Counted from the stretch's first letter, positions 8,265-17,731 are shown. The stretch is DNA of 64,000 nucleotides from Pseudoselenomonas ruminantium (GCF_900142515.1 NZ_FRBC01000009.1:34296-98295); one strand, 5' to 3'. Notes: generated by a model from the sequence alone, not told the origin. A program made the numbers and translations.

Positions 8265-9598
8265 CAAAAAATCTTACGGAGGGTGAGCCGGCCCGGCTCA
8301 TTCTCTTTTTTACCTTGCCCCTGATTGCAGGGAATATCTTTCAGCAGCTGTATGCCTTTGTGGACACGTTGATCGTCGGGCGTTTCCTGGGCGTAGAGGC
8401 GCTGGCTGCAGTAGGCTGTACCGGCAGCCTGATGTTTCTGATGCTGGGCTTTGTGATCGGCTTTTCCACCGGTATCACCATCTATACAGGCCAGCGTTAC
8501 GGAGCCAAGGATTTTGCCGGCGTGCGCAAGAGTGCCGCTACCTGTGCGGTGCTGTCCCTGCTGGAGGCGGCAGCGCTGACAGCCTTTGGCGTGCCGATGT
8601 GCCGTTACCTGCTGATCTGGATGCAGACGCCGCCAGAAATCATTGAGGGGGCCTATGCCTTCATCAGTATTGTCTTTGGCGGCATCGTGATGTTCGTCTG
8701 CCTGCAGACCCAGACCAATCTTCTGCGGGCGCTGGGGGACAGCCGGATGCCTACGGTGATCCTGGCCACGGCGCTCATCATCAACATCATCCTGGAGCCG
8801 GTGGCAATCCTTGTGTTGGGCTGGGGCATTCCCGGTGCGGCTCTGGCTACCATCGTGGCACAGTTCCTGGGCAACGTCATCTGCTATATCTACATCTGCA
8901 AGAAGGTGCCGGTATTGCGCACGCATCGGGCCGACTGGCAGATTACTCGGCAGGACCTGAAGGCCCATCTGCGGCTGGGACTGCCCATGGGCTTCCAGTC
9001 TTCGATCATCGCCATCGGCGCGGTCATCCTGCAGGTGGCACTCAATAATCTTGGGCCTACGGCTGTGGCCGCCTATGCGGCAGCCCAGAAGGTGGATTCC
9101 ATCGCGCTGATGCCCATGATGTCCTTCGGTCTGGCCATGGCAGCCTATACCGCCCAGAACTACGGCGCCCAGAAATACGAGCGCATTGCTGAGGGCGTGA
9201 AGAAATGCAGCTATATGTCTGTGGGTTTCAGCATTTTGGCAGGCGTCCTGCTGATTCTTTCCGGCCCCTTTATCATGGAACTCTTCGTAGGGCAGGGGCA
9301 GGAAGAAGTCGTGTCCATGGGCCATGAGTATCTGATTGTCAACGGTTCGACTTATTGGATCCTCTCGCTGCTATTCATCTTCCGCTATACCTTGCAGGGA
9401 CTGGGCCAAAGCGTCGTGCCCACCATTGCGGGCATCATGGAACTTCTGATGCGTGCCGGGGCGGCGATCTTCCTCTGCGAGATCTGGGGCTACTTCGGCG
9501 CCTGCGTAGCCAACCCCATGGCCTGGGCCGGCTCCTGCATTCCGCTGGCCATTGCCTTCTTCTGGACGCGGCGGACGTTTCGGAAAAAATATAGCTAA
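8261..9598 (+). CDS. MATE-family efflux transporter
   Basis: The 445-residue protein has about twelve hydrophobic helices in two similar halves. Each half carries the MATE pattern: FTLPLIAGNIFQQLYAFVDT with VGRFLGVEALAAVGCTGS in the first, and LRLGLPMGFQSSIIAIGAVI with GPTAVAAYAAAQKVDS in the second. MATE proteins export organic cations or drugs using a sodium or proton gradient, and the substrate is not predictable. Length is normal for the DinF/NorM-like branch. A terminator hairpin follows the stop, closing the unit that begins with the acetyltransferase gene. Confidence 0.92.
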   Translation: MTKNLTEGEPARLILFFTLPLIAGNIFQQLYAFVDTLIVGRFLGVEALAAVGCTGSLMFLMLGFVIGFSTGITIYTGQRYGAKDFAGVRKSAATCAVLSLLEAAALTAFGVPMCRYLLIWMQTPPEIIEGAYAFISIVFGGIVMFVCLQTQTNLLRALGDSRMPTVILATALIINIILEPVAILVLGWGIPGAALATIVAQFLGNVICYIYICKKVPVLRTHRADWQITRQDLKAHLRLGLPMGFQSSIIAIGAVILQVALNNLGPTAVAAYAAAQKVDSIALMPMMSFGLAMAAYTAQNYGAQKYERIAEGVKKCSYMSVGFSILAGVLLILSGPFIMELFVGQGQEEVVSMGHEYLIVNGSTYWILSLLFIFRYTLQGLGQSVVPTIAGIMELLMRAGAAIFLCEIWGYFGACVANPMAWAGSCIPLAIAFFWTRRTFRKKYS

Positions 9599-9616
9599 AA
9601 ATATGACAGCACAAGC

Positions 9617-9665
9617 AAAAATCCCCGGTCTGCATATCAAATCTTGCAGGCAGGGGATTTCTTTT
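9617..9665 (+). terminator. Intrinsic terminator after the MATE gene
   Basis: AAAAATCCCC pairs with GGGGATTT across a loop of about 26 bases, and CTTTTG follows. Confidence 0.65.
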
Positions 9666-9736
9666 GACTTTGCTATTATGCAGTTTTAGGGATTTAGTCA
9701 AGATTGCAGCCGGTGAAGGCAGCTTAAATTTCTCCT

Positions 9737-9763
9737 TAAGTTCCCTCGTTCCTGCATCGATAT
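9737..9763 (+). promoter_or_regulatory. Sigma-28-like promoter of the orphan gene at 9817
   Basis: TAAGTTCC at 9737-9744, eleven bases, then ATCGATAT at 9756-9763. The flagellar sigma-28 pattern is TAAAGTTT, eleven bases, GCCGATAA. The match is partial but the spacing is exact, and similar elements precede the orphan genes at 26011 and 51029. Confidence 0.4.
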
Positions 9764-9816
9764 ACAATATGGAGTTGTATGTGTTTTTGGCAGTGGGCAA
9801 GGGAGTGACGCAAAAA

Positions 9817-11310
9817 ATGATGATCGGCAGGACAGAAGGACAGGAGAGTTCCTACATAAGTCAGGCGGTTCGGGGAAGAGCGCTGGCAGAACGCAGGATA
9901 GAGCAGGCTGCGCTGAAAGATGATGCTTTTGGTGCGCCTTATCGGGTAGAACTTAGTGACAGGTTGAAAAATATCGCAACCTATCAAAACGGGTCCTTGG
10001 TCGAGATCGGACAGCGTGACAGTCATGGCAGGCTGCTCAGCCGGGAAGAGGAGCTGGCTGTTTTGCATGATAAAGTGGCTGTGTATCAGGAAATGAATGA
10101 GACTTATAGGCGCACCGGTTCACCTGTTGATAGCGAAGCCCTGAATCGCAAGCTGCAGGAAGAGATGTTGGATCGTGTGGAAAAAATGGCAACGGGCGGC
10201 AGGCAGGAGGTTCAGTCTGTAAGTGGTGATAGCGGGCTTCCTGGCATAGAGCAGGATTTTTCGCAGATTCGCAAGACGCCTACAGGCTTTGAGGATAAGC
10301 CTGTACCCAAAATTGAGTACACGCCCGTAACGGAAATCCGCAGCCGTCATTATCGCTGGACCGAGGAGGACGGCATAGAGGAAACGCTTACGCAAGAGGC
10401 AGAATGGGCACAAAGCCGCGCTTACCTGCGTGAACGGATTGAGCATGCTGCCACCGACGCCATAAAGGACATTTTGGAACCATGCGAAACTTATGAGGAA
10501 GCGATGAAAAAACTCTATACGGGCGGTGGGCAGGCGCCCATCCAATCCTACGACAGGGAAAATATGACCTACACCATAACCTTGAGGCCGGTTGATGGTG
10601 CTTATGCCGTATTGGGCACGGTGTTGAATAATTTTCAGGAAGAATTTGGCAGCGAGGATTCCTTCTATGATACCTTATTGACGGCCTTGAACGATCTGGA
10701 CCCGCAGGGCGATAATGAACTGGTTAAGCAGATCCGCCGCATGGTGAAAACCGTACAGGGGGGGCAACAGATTGATGTGGACAGCGACGAATTTAAGAAA
10801 GACATAGAAGATGCCGTGGCTAGGACGTATGGTATCGCTGTCGGAGCGAAAAAAGAGGAAAAGCCCCAAAATGTAAACACAAAACAACAGGAAACTACAG
10901 GGCGTTCCTATCTTGATATGCAGCTGCAGCGAGCGAAAGAGGAGAGCCGTCTGCTCGATGAACTTTTAGGCACAGCAGACAAGGAAACGGAACATGACGA
11001 AAAGAAAATAGAGTCAGCAGGGGATATACTGAAGCACCGCCAGCCAGAGGGCAAGGATGCAGGCTTTATCGATAAGCTGCGCCGGGTAGATGAACGCAAA
11101 GAACCTGCTAAGCCCTATGTCTTTTCTACAGGAGAGCAGAAAGCGGGAACACCGATAGCACAGGAACAACGCGAAGCACAGCAGGCTGCTTACGATAAAT
11201 GGCTGGCCATTGGTGAACGCCTTACAGAGGTATTTGCTGCAGATAGATCCACATATTATGAAAAAGCCTTCCTCAGCGCTGTAACAAACAACGTAGATAT
11301 TTCAGGGTGA
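9817..11310 (+). CDS. Orphan protein with FlgM-like N-terminal motif (unknown function)
   Basis: The ATGs at 9817 and 9820 have GGGAGTG upstream, giving a 497-residue product. The longer frame from 9664 runs through the putative promoter. No known domain is recognised. The protein is hydrophilic, lacks a signal peptide or membrane helix, and is rich in E, K and Q with likely coiled segments (about 95-140 and 380-430). Near the N-terminus it has YRVELSDRLKNI (V44, L46, S47), which matches short motifs at the same distance in the orphan proteins at 26011 and 51029. It stands alone between a terminator and the phosphohexomutase gene. Confidence 0.7.
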   Translation: MMIGRTEGQESSYISQAVRGRALAERRIEQAALKDDAFGAPYRVELSDRLKNIATYQNGSLVEIGQRDSHGRLLSREEELAVLHDKVAVYQEMNETYRRTGSPVDSEALNRKLQEEMLDRVEKMATGGRQEVQSVSGDSGLPGIEQDFSQIRKTPTGFEDKPVPKIEYTPVTEIRSRHYRWTEEDGIEETLTQEAEWAQSRAYLRERIEHAATDAIKDILEPCETYEEAMKKLYTGGGQAPIQSYDRENMTYTITLRPVDGAYAVLGTVLNNFQEEFGSEDSFYDTLLTALNDLDPQGDNELVKQIRRMVKTVQGGQQIDVDSDEFKKDIEDAVARTYGIAVGAKKEEKPQNVNTKQQETTGRSYLDMQLQRAKEESRLLDELLGTADKETEHDEKKIESAGDILKHRQPEGKDAGFIDKLRRVDERKEPAKPYVFSTGEQKAGTPIAQEQREAQQAAYDKWLAIGERLTEVFAADRSTYYEKAFLSAVTNNVDISG

Positions 11311-11415
11311 CATTTGTAATTTTTTATAATGATTTACATTTTTAGCAGGAATTTTTAAATGTTGCGTTGTATATATACATATATTGATTCAAACTAAATG
11401 AAGGGTGGATTTATT

Positions 11416-13098
11416 ATGTATCAAGATGAATACAAGCGTTGGTTGGAGGCTGACCTCATTGACTGCGATCTGGGGAAAGAGCTGCGGGACATTGAAGGTG
11501 ATGACGAAGCCATCAAGGAGCGTTTTGCTGCATCTTTGCAGTTCGGTACGGCAGGCCTGCGTGGCACTTTGGGTGCCGGCACCAACCGCATGAACATCTG
11601 GGTGGTGCGTCAGGCTACCCAGGGCGTGGCTGACTGGGTGAAGGGCGAAGGCGGCAGCCAGACCGTAGCCATCAGCTATGATACGCGCCTCAAGGGCTGG
11701 ACTTTTGCCAAGGAAGCTGCGGGAGTTCTTGCCGCCAATGGCATCCATGTCCGCATCTACGACGAACCCATGCCGGTACCGGCGCTTTCCTTTGCCACCC
11801 GTTTCTATAAAGCAAATGCCGGCATCATGGTGACAGCCAGCCACAACCCAGCCAAGTACAACGGTTACAAGGCTTATGGCCCCGACGGCTGCCAGATGAC
11901 CGATGATGCTGCTGATGTGGTCTACAATGCCATCCAGAAGACCGATGTGCTGACCGGTGCAAAGTACATGTCCTTTGCTGAAGGTGTGGAAAAAGGCCTG
12001 ATCAAGTTTGTCGGGGAAGACTGCAAGGATGGCCTTTATGAAAATATCGAGGCCTGCCAGGTGCGTCCGGGCCTCTGCAAGACGGCTGGTCTGAAGCTGG
12101 TCTACAGCCCGCTCAACGGTACGGGTCTGGTGCCCGTTACCCGCGTGCTGCGTGATATAGGCATTGATGATGTGACGATCGTGCCGGAGCAGGAATACCC
12201 CAACGGCTATTTCACGACCTGCTCCTATCCGAACCCGGAAATCCTCGCTGCGATGGAAAAGGGTGTGGAACTGGCCAAGAAAGAGGATGCAGATCTGATG
12301 CTGGCCACTGACCCGGATGCTGACCGTGTGGGCATCGCCATGAAGTGCCCGGATGGCTCCTATGAGCTGGTGTCCGGCAACGAGATGGGCGTACTGCTCC
12401 TCGATTATATCTGCGCCGGCCGTCAGGAAAAGGGCACCATGCCCCAGAATCCTGTGGCTGTGAAATCCATCGTATCCACGCCGCTGGCTGATGCTGTGGC
12501 CAAGCACTATGGCGTAGAGCTGCGCCATACGCTGACGGGCTTCAAGTGGATTGGCGACCAGATCCTCGGCCTGGAGAAGGCCGGTGAAGTGGAACGCTTC
12601 ATCTTCGGCTTCGAGGAAAGCTATGGCTATCTGGCTGGCCCTTATGTGCGCGATAAGGATGCTGTCGTGGCTTCCATGCTGATCTGCGAGATGGCTGCCT
12701 ATTACCGCAGCCAGGGTTCTTCCATCAAACAGCGCCTGGAAGAGATCTATCAGCAGTATGGCCGCTACCTCAACAAGGTGGACAGCTTCGAGTTCCCGGG
12801 CCTGTCCGGCATGGACAAGATGAAGGGCATGATGGAGAACCTGCGCAAGGACCCCATCAAGGAACTGGCTGGCAAGAAGGTAGCGAAGGTCATCGACTAT
12901 CTTGATACGGCTGCTACGGGCCTGCCCAAGGCCAATGTGCTGACCTATGAGATGGAAGATGGTTCTTCCGTCATCATCCGTCCGTCCGGTACGGAGCCGA
13001 AAATCAAGGCTTACTATACGACCAAGGGCAAGGATCTGGCAGAAGCACAGGCCGCTAAAGATGCAATGGCTGCTGCGGTCAAACCGTATCTTTCCTAA
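11416..13098 (+). CDS. Phosphoglucomutase/phosphomannomutase (alpha-D-phosphohexomutase)
   Basis: This 560-residue enzyme interconverts hexose-1- and hexose-6-phosphates. Domain marks appear in order: QFGTAGLRGTLGAG near residue 45, the phosphoserine loop VTASHNPAKYNG with Ser142, the metal loop TDPDADRVGIAM, the sugar-binding loop GFEESYGYLAG, and the phosphate-binding loop IIRPSGTEPKIKAYY near the C-terminus. The length fits the long PgcA/Pgm2 group of Firmicutes. The ATG at 11416 is preferred over 11398 because AAGGGTGG lies between them at ribosome-site distance. It is a single-gene unit ended by a terminator. Confidence 0.92.
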   Translation: MYQDEYKRWLEADLIDCDLGKELRDIEGDDEAIKERFAASLQFGTAGLRGTLGAGTNRMNIWVVRQATQGVADWVKGEGGSQTVAISYDTRLKGWTFAKEAAGVLAANGIHVRIYDEPMPVPALSFATRFYKANAGIMVTASHNPAKYNGYKAYGPDGCQMTDDAADVVYNAIQKTDVLTGAKYMSFAEGVEKGLIKFVGEDCKDGLYENIEACQVRPGLCKTAGLKLVYSPLNGTGLVPVTRVLRDIGIDDVTIVPEQEYPNGYFTTCSYPNPEILAAMEKGVELAKKEDADLMLATDPDADRVGIAMKCPDGSYELVSGNEMGVLLLDYICAGRQEKGTMPQNPVAVKSIVSTPLADAVAKHYGVELRHTLTGFKWIGDQILGLEKAGEVERFIFGFEESYGYLAGPYVRDKDAVVASMLICEMAAYYRSQGSSIKQRLEEIYQQYGRYLNKVDSFEFPGLSGMDKMKGMMENLRKDPIKELAGKKVAKVIDYLDTAATGLPKANVLTYEMEDGSSVIIRPSGTEPKIKAYYTTKGKDLAEAQAAKDAMAAAVKPYLS

Positions 13099-13119
13099 AC
13101 GTTTATAAAGGTGGAATAT

Positions 13120-13154
13120 CCCGGTGAGGCGGTTCGTGCTTCACCGGGTTTTTT
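13120..13154 (+). terminator. Intrinsic terminator after the phosphohexomutase gene
   Basis: CCCGGTGA, a loop, TCACCGGG and then six T. A perfect eight-base GC-rich stem. Confidence 0.9.
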
Positions 13155-13188
13155 ATGGGAAACGTCATGAATTTGCGAAGAAAAAAGC

Positions 13189-13218
13189 TTGCGCAGCGGG
13201 TTGTAATTGTGTTACTAT
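13189..13218 (+). promoter_or_regulatory. Promoter of the secG operon
   Basis: TTGCGC at 13189-13194, an 18-base spacer, TACTAT at 13213-13218, 35 bases before the secG start. Confidence 0.5.
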
Positions 13219-13253
13219 GAATTGAAGACTGTAATAAAAGGGAGGCTTATCTA

Positions 13254-13481
13254 ATGCTTACCGTTTTGATGATAATTGATGCGCTGGTGGCAATCGCCCT
13301 CATCGCAGCAGTACTGGGACAGGAAGCAAAATCTGCCGGCATGGGCGGCATGGGTGGCGGTGCGGACACCGTTTTCTCCGGCAAGGCCCGTGGTATGGAT
13401 GCACTGCTCGCGCGTGTGACAGTGGTGCTGGCTATCTTGTTCGCAGCGATCACCATCGTGATTGCCAAAATGACAAGCTAA
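13254..13481 (+). CDS. secG: Preprotein translocase subunit SecG
   Basis: The 75-residue product has two hydrophobic helices (about 2-22 and 50-72) around a Gly-rich loop (SAGMGGMGGGADTVFSGKARG). The second helix follows ALLARVTVVLAILFAAI, which matches the SecG pattern. SecG assists the SecYEG channel in protein export. The ribosome site is GGGAGG. Gene order secG, esterase, rnr, smpB is conserved in many Firmicutes and strengthens the call for such a short protein. Confidence 0.88.
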   Translation: MLTVLMIIDALVAIALIAAVLGQEAKSAGMGGMGGGADTVFSGKARGMDALLARVTVVLAILFAAITIVIAKMTS

Positions 13482-13488
13482 TAAAGAG

Positions 13489-13518
13489 CATCCCTGTTCA
13501 CTAGAGCAGGGATATTTT
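13489..13518 (+). terminator. Hairpin with weak T tract between secG and the esterase gene
   Basis: ATCCCTG, a loop, CAGGGAT and then ATTTTAG. It may act as a partial terminator that gives more secG than downstream message. Confidence 0.5.
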
Positions 13519-13556
13519 AGATTTTGGAATATTTGGAAATAATTGGGGGTACGAAG

Positions 13557-14291
13557 ATGATTTTACCGGGAGCAGAGCCTTTCTTTATGCCGGGCGGCAA
13601 AAAAGGGGTGCTCCTTATCCATGGCTTTACGGGACTGCCTGCAGAATTGCTGCTTTTAGGAGAGCATCTGAATAAGGCCGGCTTTACGGTACTCGGCGTG
13701 CGGCTGGCTGGACATGGCACGACGGTGGAGGATATGCGCCATATGACCTGGGAGGACTGGATGGACTCCGTGCGGGATGGCTATGCTCTGCTCTCGGGCT
13801 TCTGTGAGGAGATTTCGGTGATCGGGCACTCCATGGGCGGGCTCTTTGCCCTGCTGTTGTCCACGGAAGAGGTCATCTCCCATGTCGTGACGCTGGCTGC
13901 GCCGATCTTCATCCCCGAGGAACGGGGGCTGGCGGCATTGCCGCCGCGGGAAGCCTGCTATGACGGCTATGTGACCAAGCCCAGGCGGAAGCTCAGGGAC
14001 GTACCCCCTGCTGCCAATCGTACCTATCGCAAGATGCCGCTGATTTCCATCCATGAGCTGGTGGAGGTCATCGAAAAGACCAAGGGTGCTATCGAGGAAG
14101 TGAAGGCACCGACGCTCATCATGCACAGCCGGGATGACCATACGGCGGCACCGGTGAGCGCAGACTATATCCTGTCCCATGTGCAGGGACAGGCGCGAAT
14201 CGTCTGGCTGGAGGAATCCGGGCATCTGTTGCCCCTGGCCAGCGAAAGAGAGAGAGTATTTGAAGAGGCTGCGGCCTTCCTGCAAGGGTAG
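13557..14291 (+). CDS. Carboxylesterase, alpha/beta hydrolase
   Basis: The 244-residue enzyme is of the serine carboxylesterase (Est30-like) type that sits between secG and rnr in Firmicutes. It has GVLLIHGFTGLPAELLLLG for the oxyanion region, the nucleophile elbow GHSMGG with Ser92, a late Asp in MHSRDDHTA and the His in ESGHLLPL, which completes the triad. The natural substrate is unknown. The ATG at 13557 follows a GGGGG ribosome site. An earlier TTG at 13524 has no support. Confidence 0.88.
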   Translation: MILPGAEPFFMPGGKKGVLLIHGFTGLPAELLLLGEHLNKAGFTVLGVRLAGHGTTVEDMRHMTWEDWMDSVRDGYALLSGFCEEISVIGHSMGGLFALLLSTEEVISHVVTLAAPIFIPEERGLAALPPREACYDGYVTKPRRKLRDVPPAANRTYRKMPLISIHELVEVIEKTKGAIEEVKAPTLIMHSRDDHTAAPVSADYILSHVQGQARIVWLEESGHLLPLASERERVFEEAAAFLQG

Positions 14292-14295
14292 TGGT

Positions 14296-14394
14296 GTGAC
14301 TTTTCTTTGGTGCAAAGAAAAGTCACCAAAAGAAACAGCGGGCTGAAATCCCATCACGGGATTTACGCCCGACGGCTCCCGTCCTTGGGAGCCG
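14296..14394. repeat. Cluster of three hairpins in the est-rnr gap
   Basis: Three perfect stems follow one another. GTGACTTTTCTTT pairs with AAAGAAAAGTCAC (14296-14326). AAATCCC pairs with GGGATTT (14346-14364). CGGCTCCC pairs with GGGAGCCG (14373-14394). None has a strong T tract, so they look like an intergenic repeat or RNA-processing element rather than ordinary terminators. There is no gene in this gap. Confidence 0.6.
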
Positions 14395-14448
14395 ATTACG
14401 CTTGCCTTATGTTTGCAGGTAAATCGTAAATTTATGTAAGGAGAAAAA

Positions 14449-17190
14449 ATGGACTTAAAAGAAAGAATCCTCGCTTATATGCGAGAAGCTGCCTATAAGC
14501 CACTGGCCGCCGAAGATTTAGGCGAAGAGATGGGACTGACGGACGAAGAACTGGTGGATTTTGAAGCAGCCTTGGATGAATTGGAGGCAGAAGGGGCCAT
14601 CATCAGGAATCGCAGTGACCTTTACGGTGTGCCCAGCCGCATGCATCTGGCCGTGGGGCGTCTTTCCATGACGGCGAAGGGCTTTGGCTTTTTGATTCCG
14701 GACGTCCGGGAAACGGAAGAGGAGACGGATGTATTCATTCCGGCCAATGCCGTGGGCTCCGCCATGCATGGCGACCGTGTTGTGGCGCGGGTTGCGCCGG
14801 CGCAGGAGGAAGGCCGTTCCCGCGAAGGCGAGATCATCCGCATCCTTGAGCATGCCAATGAGAAGATCGTGGGCACTTTTGAGCGCAGCAAGACCTTTGG
14901 TTTTGTGACGCCGGACAATACGAAGCTCACGCAGGATATCTTCGTGGCCAAGAAATTCTTCAAGGGTGCCAAGACGGGCAGCAAGGTGGTCGTGAAAATC
15001 ACCAAATGGCCCAGCGGCCGCCGCAGTGCGGAAGGTGAGGTCATTGAAGTGCTGGGCAAGGTGGGCGATCCCGGCGTGGATGTGCTCTCGGTGATGCGCC
15101 AGTATGAGCTGTCCGAAAGCTTCCCCGAGGATGTGCAGGCGGAAGCCGATGTCGTTGAGCAGGAGCCTGCACCGGAGGAATACCGGGGCCGTGCTGACCG
15201 CCGTGACCTGCCCATCGTCACGGTGGACGGTGAGGACTCCAAGGATCTCGATGATGGTGTCTTTGCCCGCAAGAACCCTGATGGTTCTTACTTCCTGGGT
15301 GTCTATATCGCCGATGTCAGCCATTATGTGCGGGAAAATGCGCCCCTTGACCGGGAAGCCTATGCCCGCGGCACGAGTGTTTATCTGGTTGACCGCGTGA
15401 TTCCCATGCTGCCCAGGGAGCTTTCCAATGGCATCTGCAGCCTGAATGCAGGTGTTGACCGCCTGGCTATGGCCTGCGAGATGCAGATTTCCCCGGAAGG
15501 CGAGGTCGTAAGTTACGAGATCCTGCCGACGGTGATCCATGTCTACCGCCGTCTGACTTACAATATCGTCAACAAGGTATTGGTGGGCAAGGAAGAACCC
15601 TTCCTGTCCGATAATCACGATATCCTCTCGATGCTCGAGACGCTGGCCGAGCTGCGCGGTGTCCTGAAGGCCAAGCGCCATCGCCGCGGCTCTATCGACT
15701 TCGACTTGCCAGAAGTCAAGGTCAAGCTGGATGAACACGGTCATCCGGTGGCACTCATCAAGCGGGAAGGCAGCCTGGCGGAATCCATCATCGAGGAATG
15801 CATGCTGGCAGCCAATGAGACCGTGGCCCGTCATATGGACACGAAGAACCTGCCCTTCATGTACCGCGTCCATGAGCAGCCTTCCGAGGAAAAAATCGAA
15901 CGGCTCAACAACCTGTTGGCAACGTTCGGTCTTTATGTGAAGCGGGATGAAGCCGGGCAGATCCAGCCCATGGATGTGCAGAAGGTACTCGAAAAAGTCG
16001 AGGGTCGTCCGGAGGAACGCATCATCAGCACGGTGTCCCTGCGCTCCATGCAGCAGGCGCGCTACAGTGAGCTGAGTCTGGGCCATTTTGGCCTGGCCGC
16101 CCGCTATTATACGCACTTCACGTCACCCATCCGCCGCTATCCGGATCTGATTGTCCACCGCCTCCTGCGGGAGACCTTTGCGACAGGCAGTATCCCCGCA
16201 GAACGGCAGGCCAAGCTGAAGACCATGCTGCCTGAGATTGCCGACCATACCTCCCAGCGGGAGCGGGTGGCCATCGAGGCAGAACGCGAGACCACGGACA
16301 TGAAGAAAATCGAGTATATGGCGCAGTTCGTGGGCGAGGAGTTCACAGGTGTCATCAGCGGCGTGACCGCGTTCGGTATCTTTGTGGAACTCGATAACGG
16401 TGTGGAAGGTCTGGTTCATGTTTCCACCATGACCAATGACTATTATGAATATGTGGAAGAACAATATGCAATGATTGGCGAGCGCACCCGGATGAAATAC
16501 CGTTTGGGCGATGAGGTGGAGGTAATCCTCGCGCGGGCCAATGTGGAGGAACGGAATTTGGATTTTGTGTTGAAAGATAACGGCCAGTATGTGCCGGAAC
16601 AGCCAGCCGCTAAGAAAAATGACGGCCGGAAGAGCAACAAGAAAACGAAGGCGCCCCGCCCCAAGAAGGCGAACAAGCCGCTGCTTGAAGATGAACTGAT
16701 TGCCGAGCCCATGCTGACGGAGGAAGAAAGCCAGCAGAAGGAGCAGCAGGGACACAGCCAGCATAAGAAGCGCCGCAACCATAAGAAGCGCGGTGCTTCC
16801 GGCGAAAAACTGCCGCAGGAGGAAAATCAGGAAAAGCGTCAGCCCAAAGAGCGCAAGAACCGCAATGATAAGAGCCGCCGTCCGGGCAAGGCCGAACGCG
16901 CGGACAAGGAAAGCCGTGTCGGTTCCGGCTCCTTCCGTGGAGGCTCGGGCGACCGCAGCCGCAATCGCGAGGAACGCCGCGGCGACAAGGAAGCCGGTTA
17001 CCATCGCGTCTATGTGACGGGGCTCAACAGCGCCATCTGGCCGGACCCTCCCGGATACCATGAGAAGAAGGAACGGGAAATGGCCGCCGCAGCCGCCAGG
17101 GCTGAAAAAGAAAAGGCGCAGAAGTCCAAGGGCAAGCGCCGTCCGCGTCCGCACCGCAAGACGGAAGGCGGTACGGGGAATAGCAAATAA
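14449..17190 (+). CDS. rnr: Ribonuclease R with long basic C-terminal tail
   Basis: This is a 913-residue 3'-5' exoribonuclease that degrades structured RNA. An N-terminal winged-helix segment comes first (about 1-65), then cold-shock domains (GFGFLIP, TFGFVTPD). The RNB catalytic domain holds TVDGEDSKDLDDGVFA and GVYIADVSHYVRENAPLDREA, with its acidic metal ligands, and later HFTSPIRRYPDLIVHRLLR. An S1 domain follows (TGVISGVTAFGIFVELDNGVEGLVHVS). Beyond about residue 715 lies a tail of nearly 200 residues, very rich in K, R, E and S. Within the tail sits a short ordered-looking motif, RVYVTGLNSAIWPDPPGYH. The ribosome site is AAGGAG. It lies 15 bases before smpB. Confidence 0.95.
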   Translation: MDLKERILAYMREAAYKPLAAEDLGEEMGLTDEELVDFEAALDELEAEGAIIRNRSDLYGVPSRMHLAVGRLSMTAKGFGFLIPDVRETEEETDVFIPANAVGSAMHGDRVVARVAPAQEEGRSREGEIIRILEHANEKIVGTFERSKTFGFVTPDNTKLTQDIFVAKKFFKGAKTGSKVVVKITKWPSGRRSAEGEVIEVLGKVGDPGVDVLSVMRQYELSESFPEDVQAEADVVEQEPAPEEYRGRADRRDLPIVTVDGEDSKDLDDGVFARKNPDGSYFLGVYIADVSHYVRENAPLDREAYARGTSVYLVDRVIPMLPRELSNGICSLNAGVDRLAMACEMQISPEGEVVSYEILPTVIHVYRRLTYNIVNKVLVGKEEPFLSDNHDILSMLETLAELRGVLKAKRHRRGSIDFDLPEVKVKLDEHGHPVALIKREGSLAESIIEECMLAANETVARHMDTKNLPFMYRVHEQPSEEKIERLNNLLATFGLYVKRDEAGQIQPMDVQKVLEKVEGRPEERIISTVSLRSMQQARYSELSLGHFGLAARYYTHFTSPIRRYPDLIVHRLLRETFATGSIPAERQAKLKTMLPEIADHTSQRERVAIEAERETTDMKKIEYMAQFVGEEFTGVISGVTAFGIFVELDNGVEGLVHVSTMTNDYYEYVEEQYAMIGERTRMKYRLGDEVEVILARANVEERNLDFVLKDNGQYVPEQPAAKKNDGRKSNKKTKAPRPKKANKPLLEDELIAEPMLTEEESQQKEQQGHSQHKKRRNHKKRGASGEKLPQEENQEKRQPKERKNRNDKSRRPGKAERADKESRVGSGSFRGGSGDRSRNREERRGDKEAGYHRVYVTGLNSAIWPDPPGYHEKKEREMAAAAARAEKEKAQKSKGKRRPRPHRKTEGGTGNSK

Positions 17191-17205
17191 GTTCGAGGTG
17201 AGAGA

Positions 17206-17679
17206 ATGGGCAAGAAAAATATCGGTATGAAGGTAGTCTGCGAAAACCGCAAGGCACGCCATGACTACTTTATCCATGAGACATACGAAACAGGTCTTGC
17301 CCTCGTGGGCACGGAGGTCAAATCCCTGCGTGCCGGCAAGGCCAACCTCAAGGACAGTTATGCCATGATCAAGAACGGGGAAATCTTCGTGGAGAACATG
17401 CACGTTTCCCCCTATGACCAGGGCAATATCTTCAACCACGACCCGCTGCGGGCGCGGAAGCTCCTGATGCACAAGAGCGAGATCGTCAAGCTCTTTGCCA
17501 AGACGCGCGAGAAAGGCTTTACGCTGGTGCCGCTCAAGATTTACTTCAAGAACGGCAAGGCGAAGCTGGAACTGGCCCTGGCTTCCGGCAAGCACAACTA
17601 CGACAAGCGGCAGGATCTCCATGAGAAAGCCGCCAAGCGGGAAGTGGAACGGGCGCTCAAAGACAGGCAGCGTTATTGA
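17206..17679 (+). CDS. smpB: SsrA-binding protein SmpB
   Basis: The 157-residue protein works with tmRNA in rescue of stalled ribosomes. Motifs are [65 protein letters not shown] and the basic tail [18 protein letters not shown]. Length is normal. It is co-transcribed with rnr, matching their shared role in degrading stalled messages. The tmRNA gene often found nearby is not in the short gap that follows. Confidence 0.96.
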   Translation: MGKKNIGMKVVCENRKARHDYFIHETYETGLALVGTEVKSLRAGKANLKDSYAMIKNGEIFVENMHVSPYDQGNIFNHDPLRARKLLMHKSEIVKLFAKTREKGFTLVPLKIYFKNGKAKLELALASGKHNYDKRQDLHEKAAKREVERALKDRQRY

Positions 17680-17686
17680 TGTAATG

Positions 17687-17716
17687 TTGTAAAGTGTTCC
17701 TGATTTATGTTACAAT
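17687..17716 (+). promoter_or_regulatory. Promoter of the amino acid permease gene
   Basis: TTGTAA at 17687-17692, 18 bases, TACAAT at 17711-17716. The short palindromic repeat lies between this promoter and the gene, so it would be part of the 5' untranslated RNA. Confidence 0.5.
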
Positions 17717-17731
17717 AGGCAAGGAACTTTA

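Noticed and set aside
14518..17622. Two long minus-strand frames (about 500 codons each) opposite rnr and smpB
   Set aside because: They are antisense to strongly conserved enzymes and their translations show no recognisable domains.
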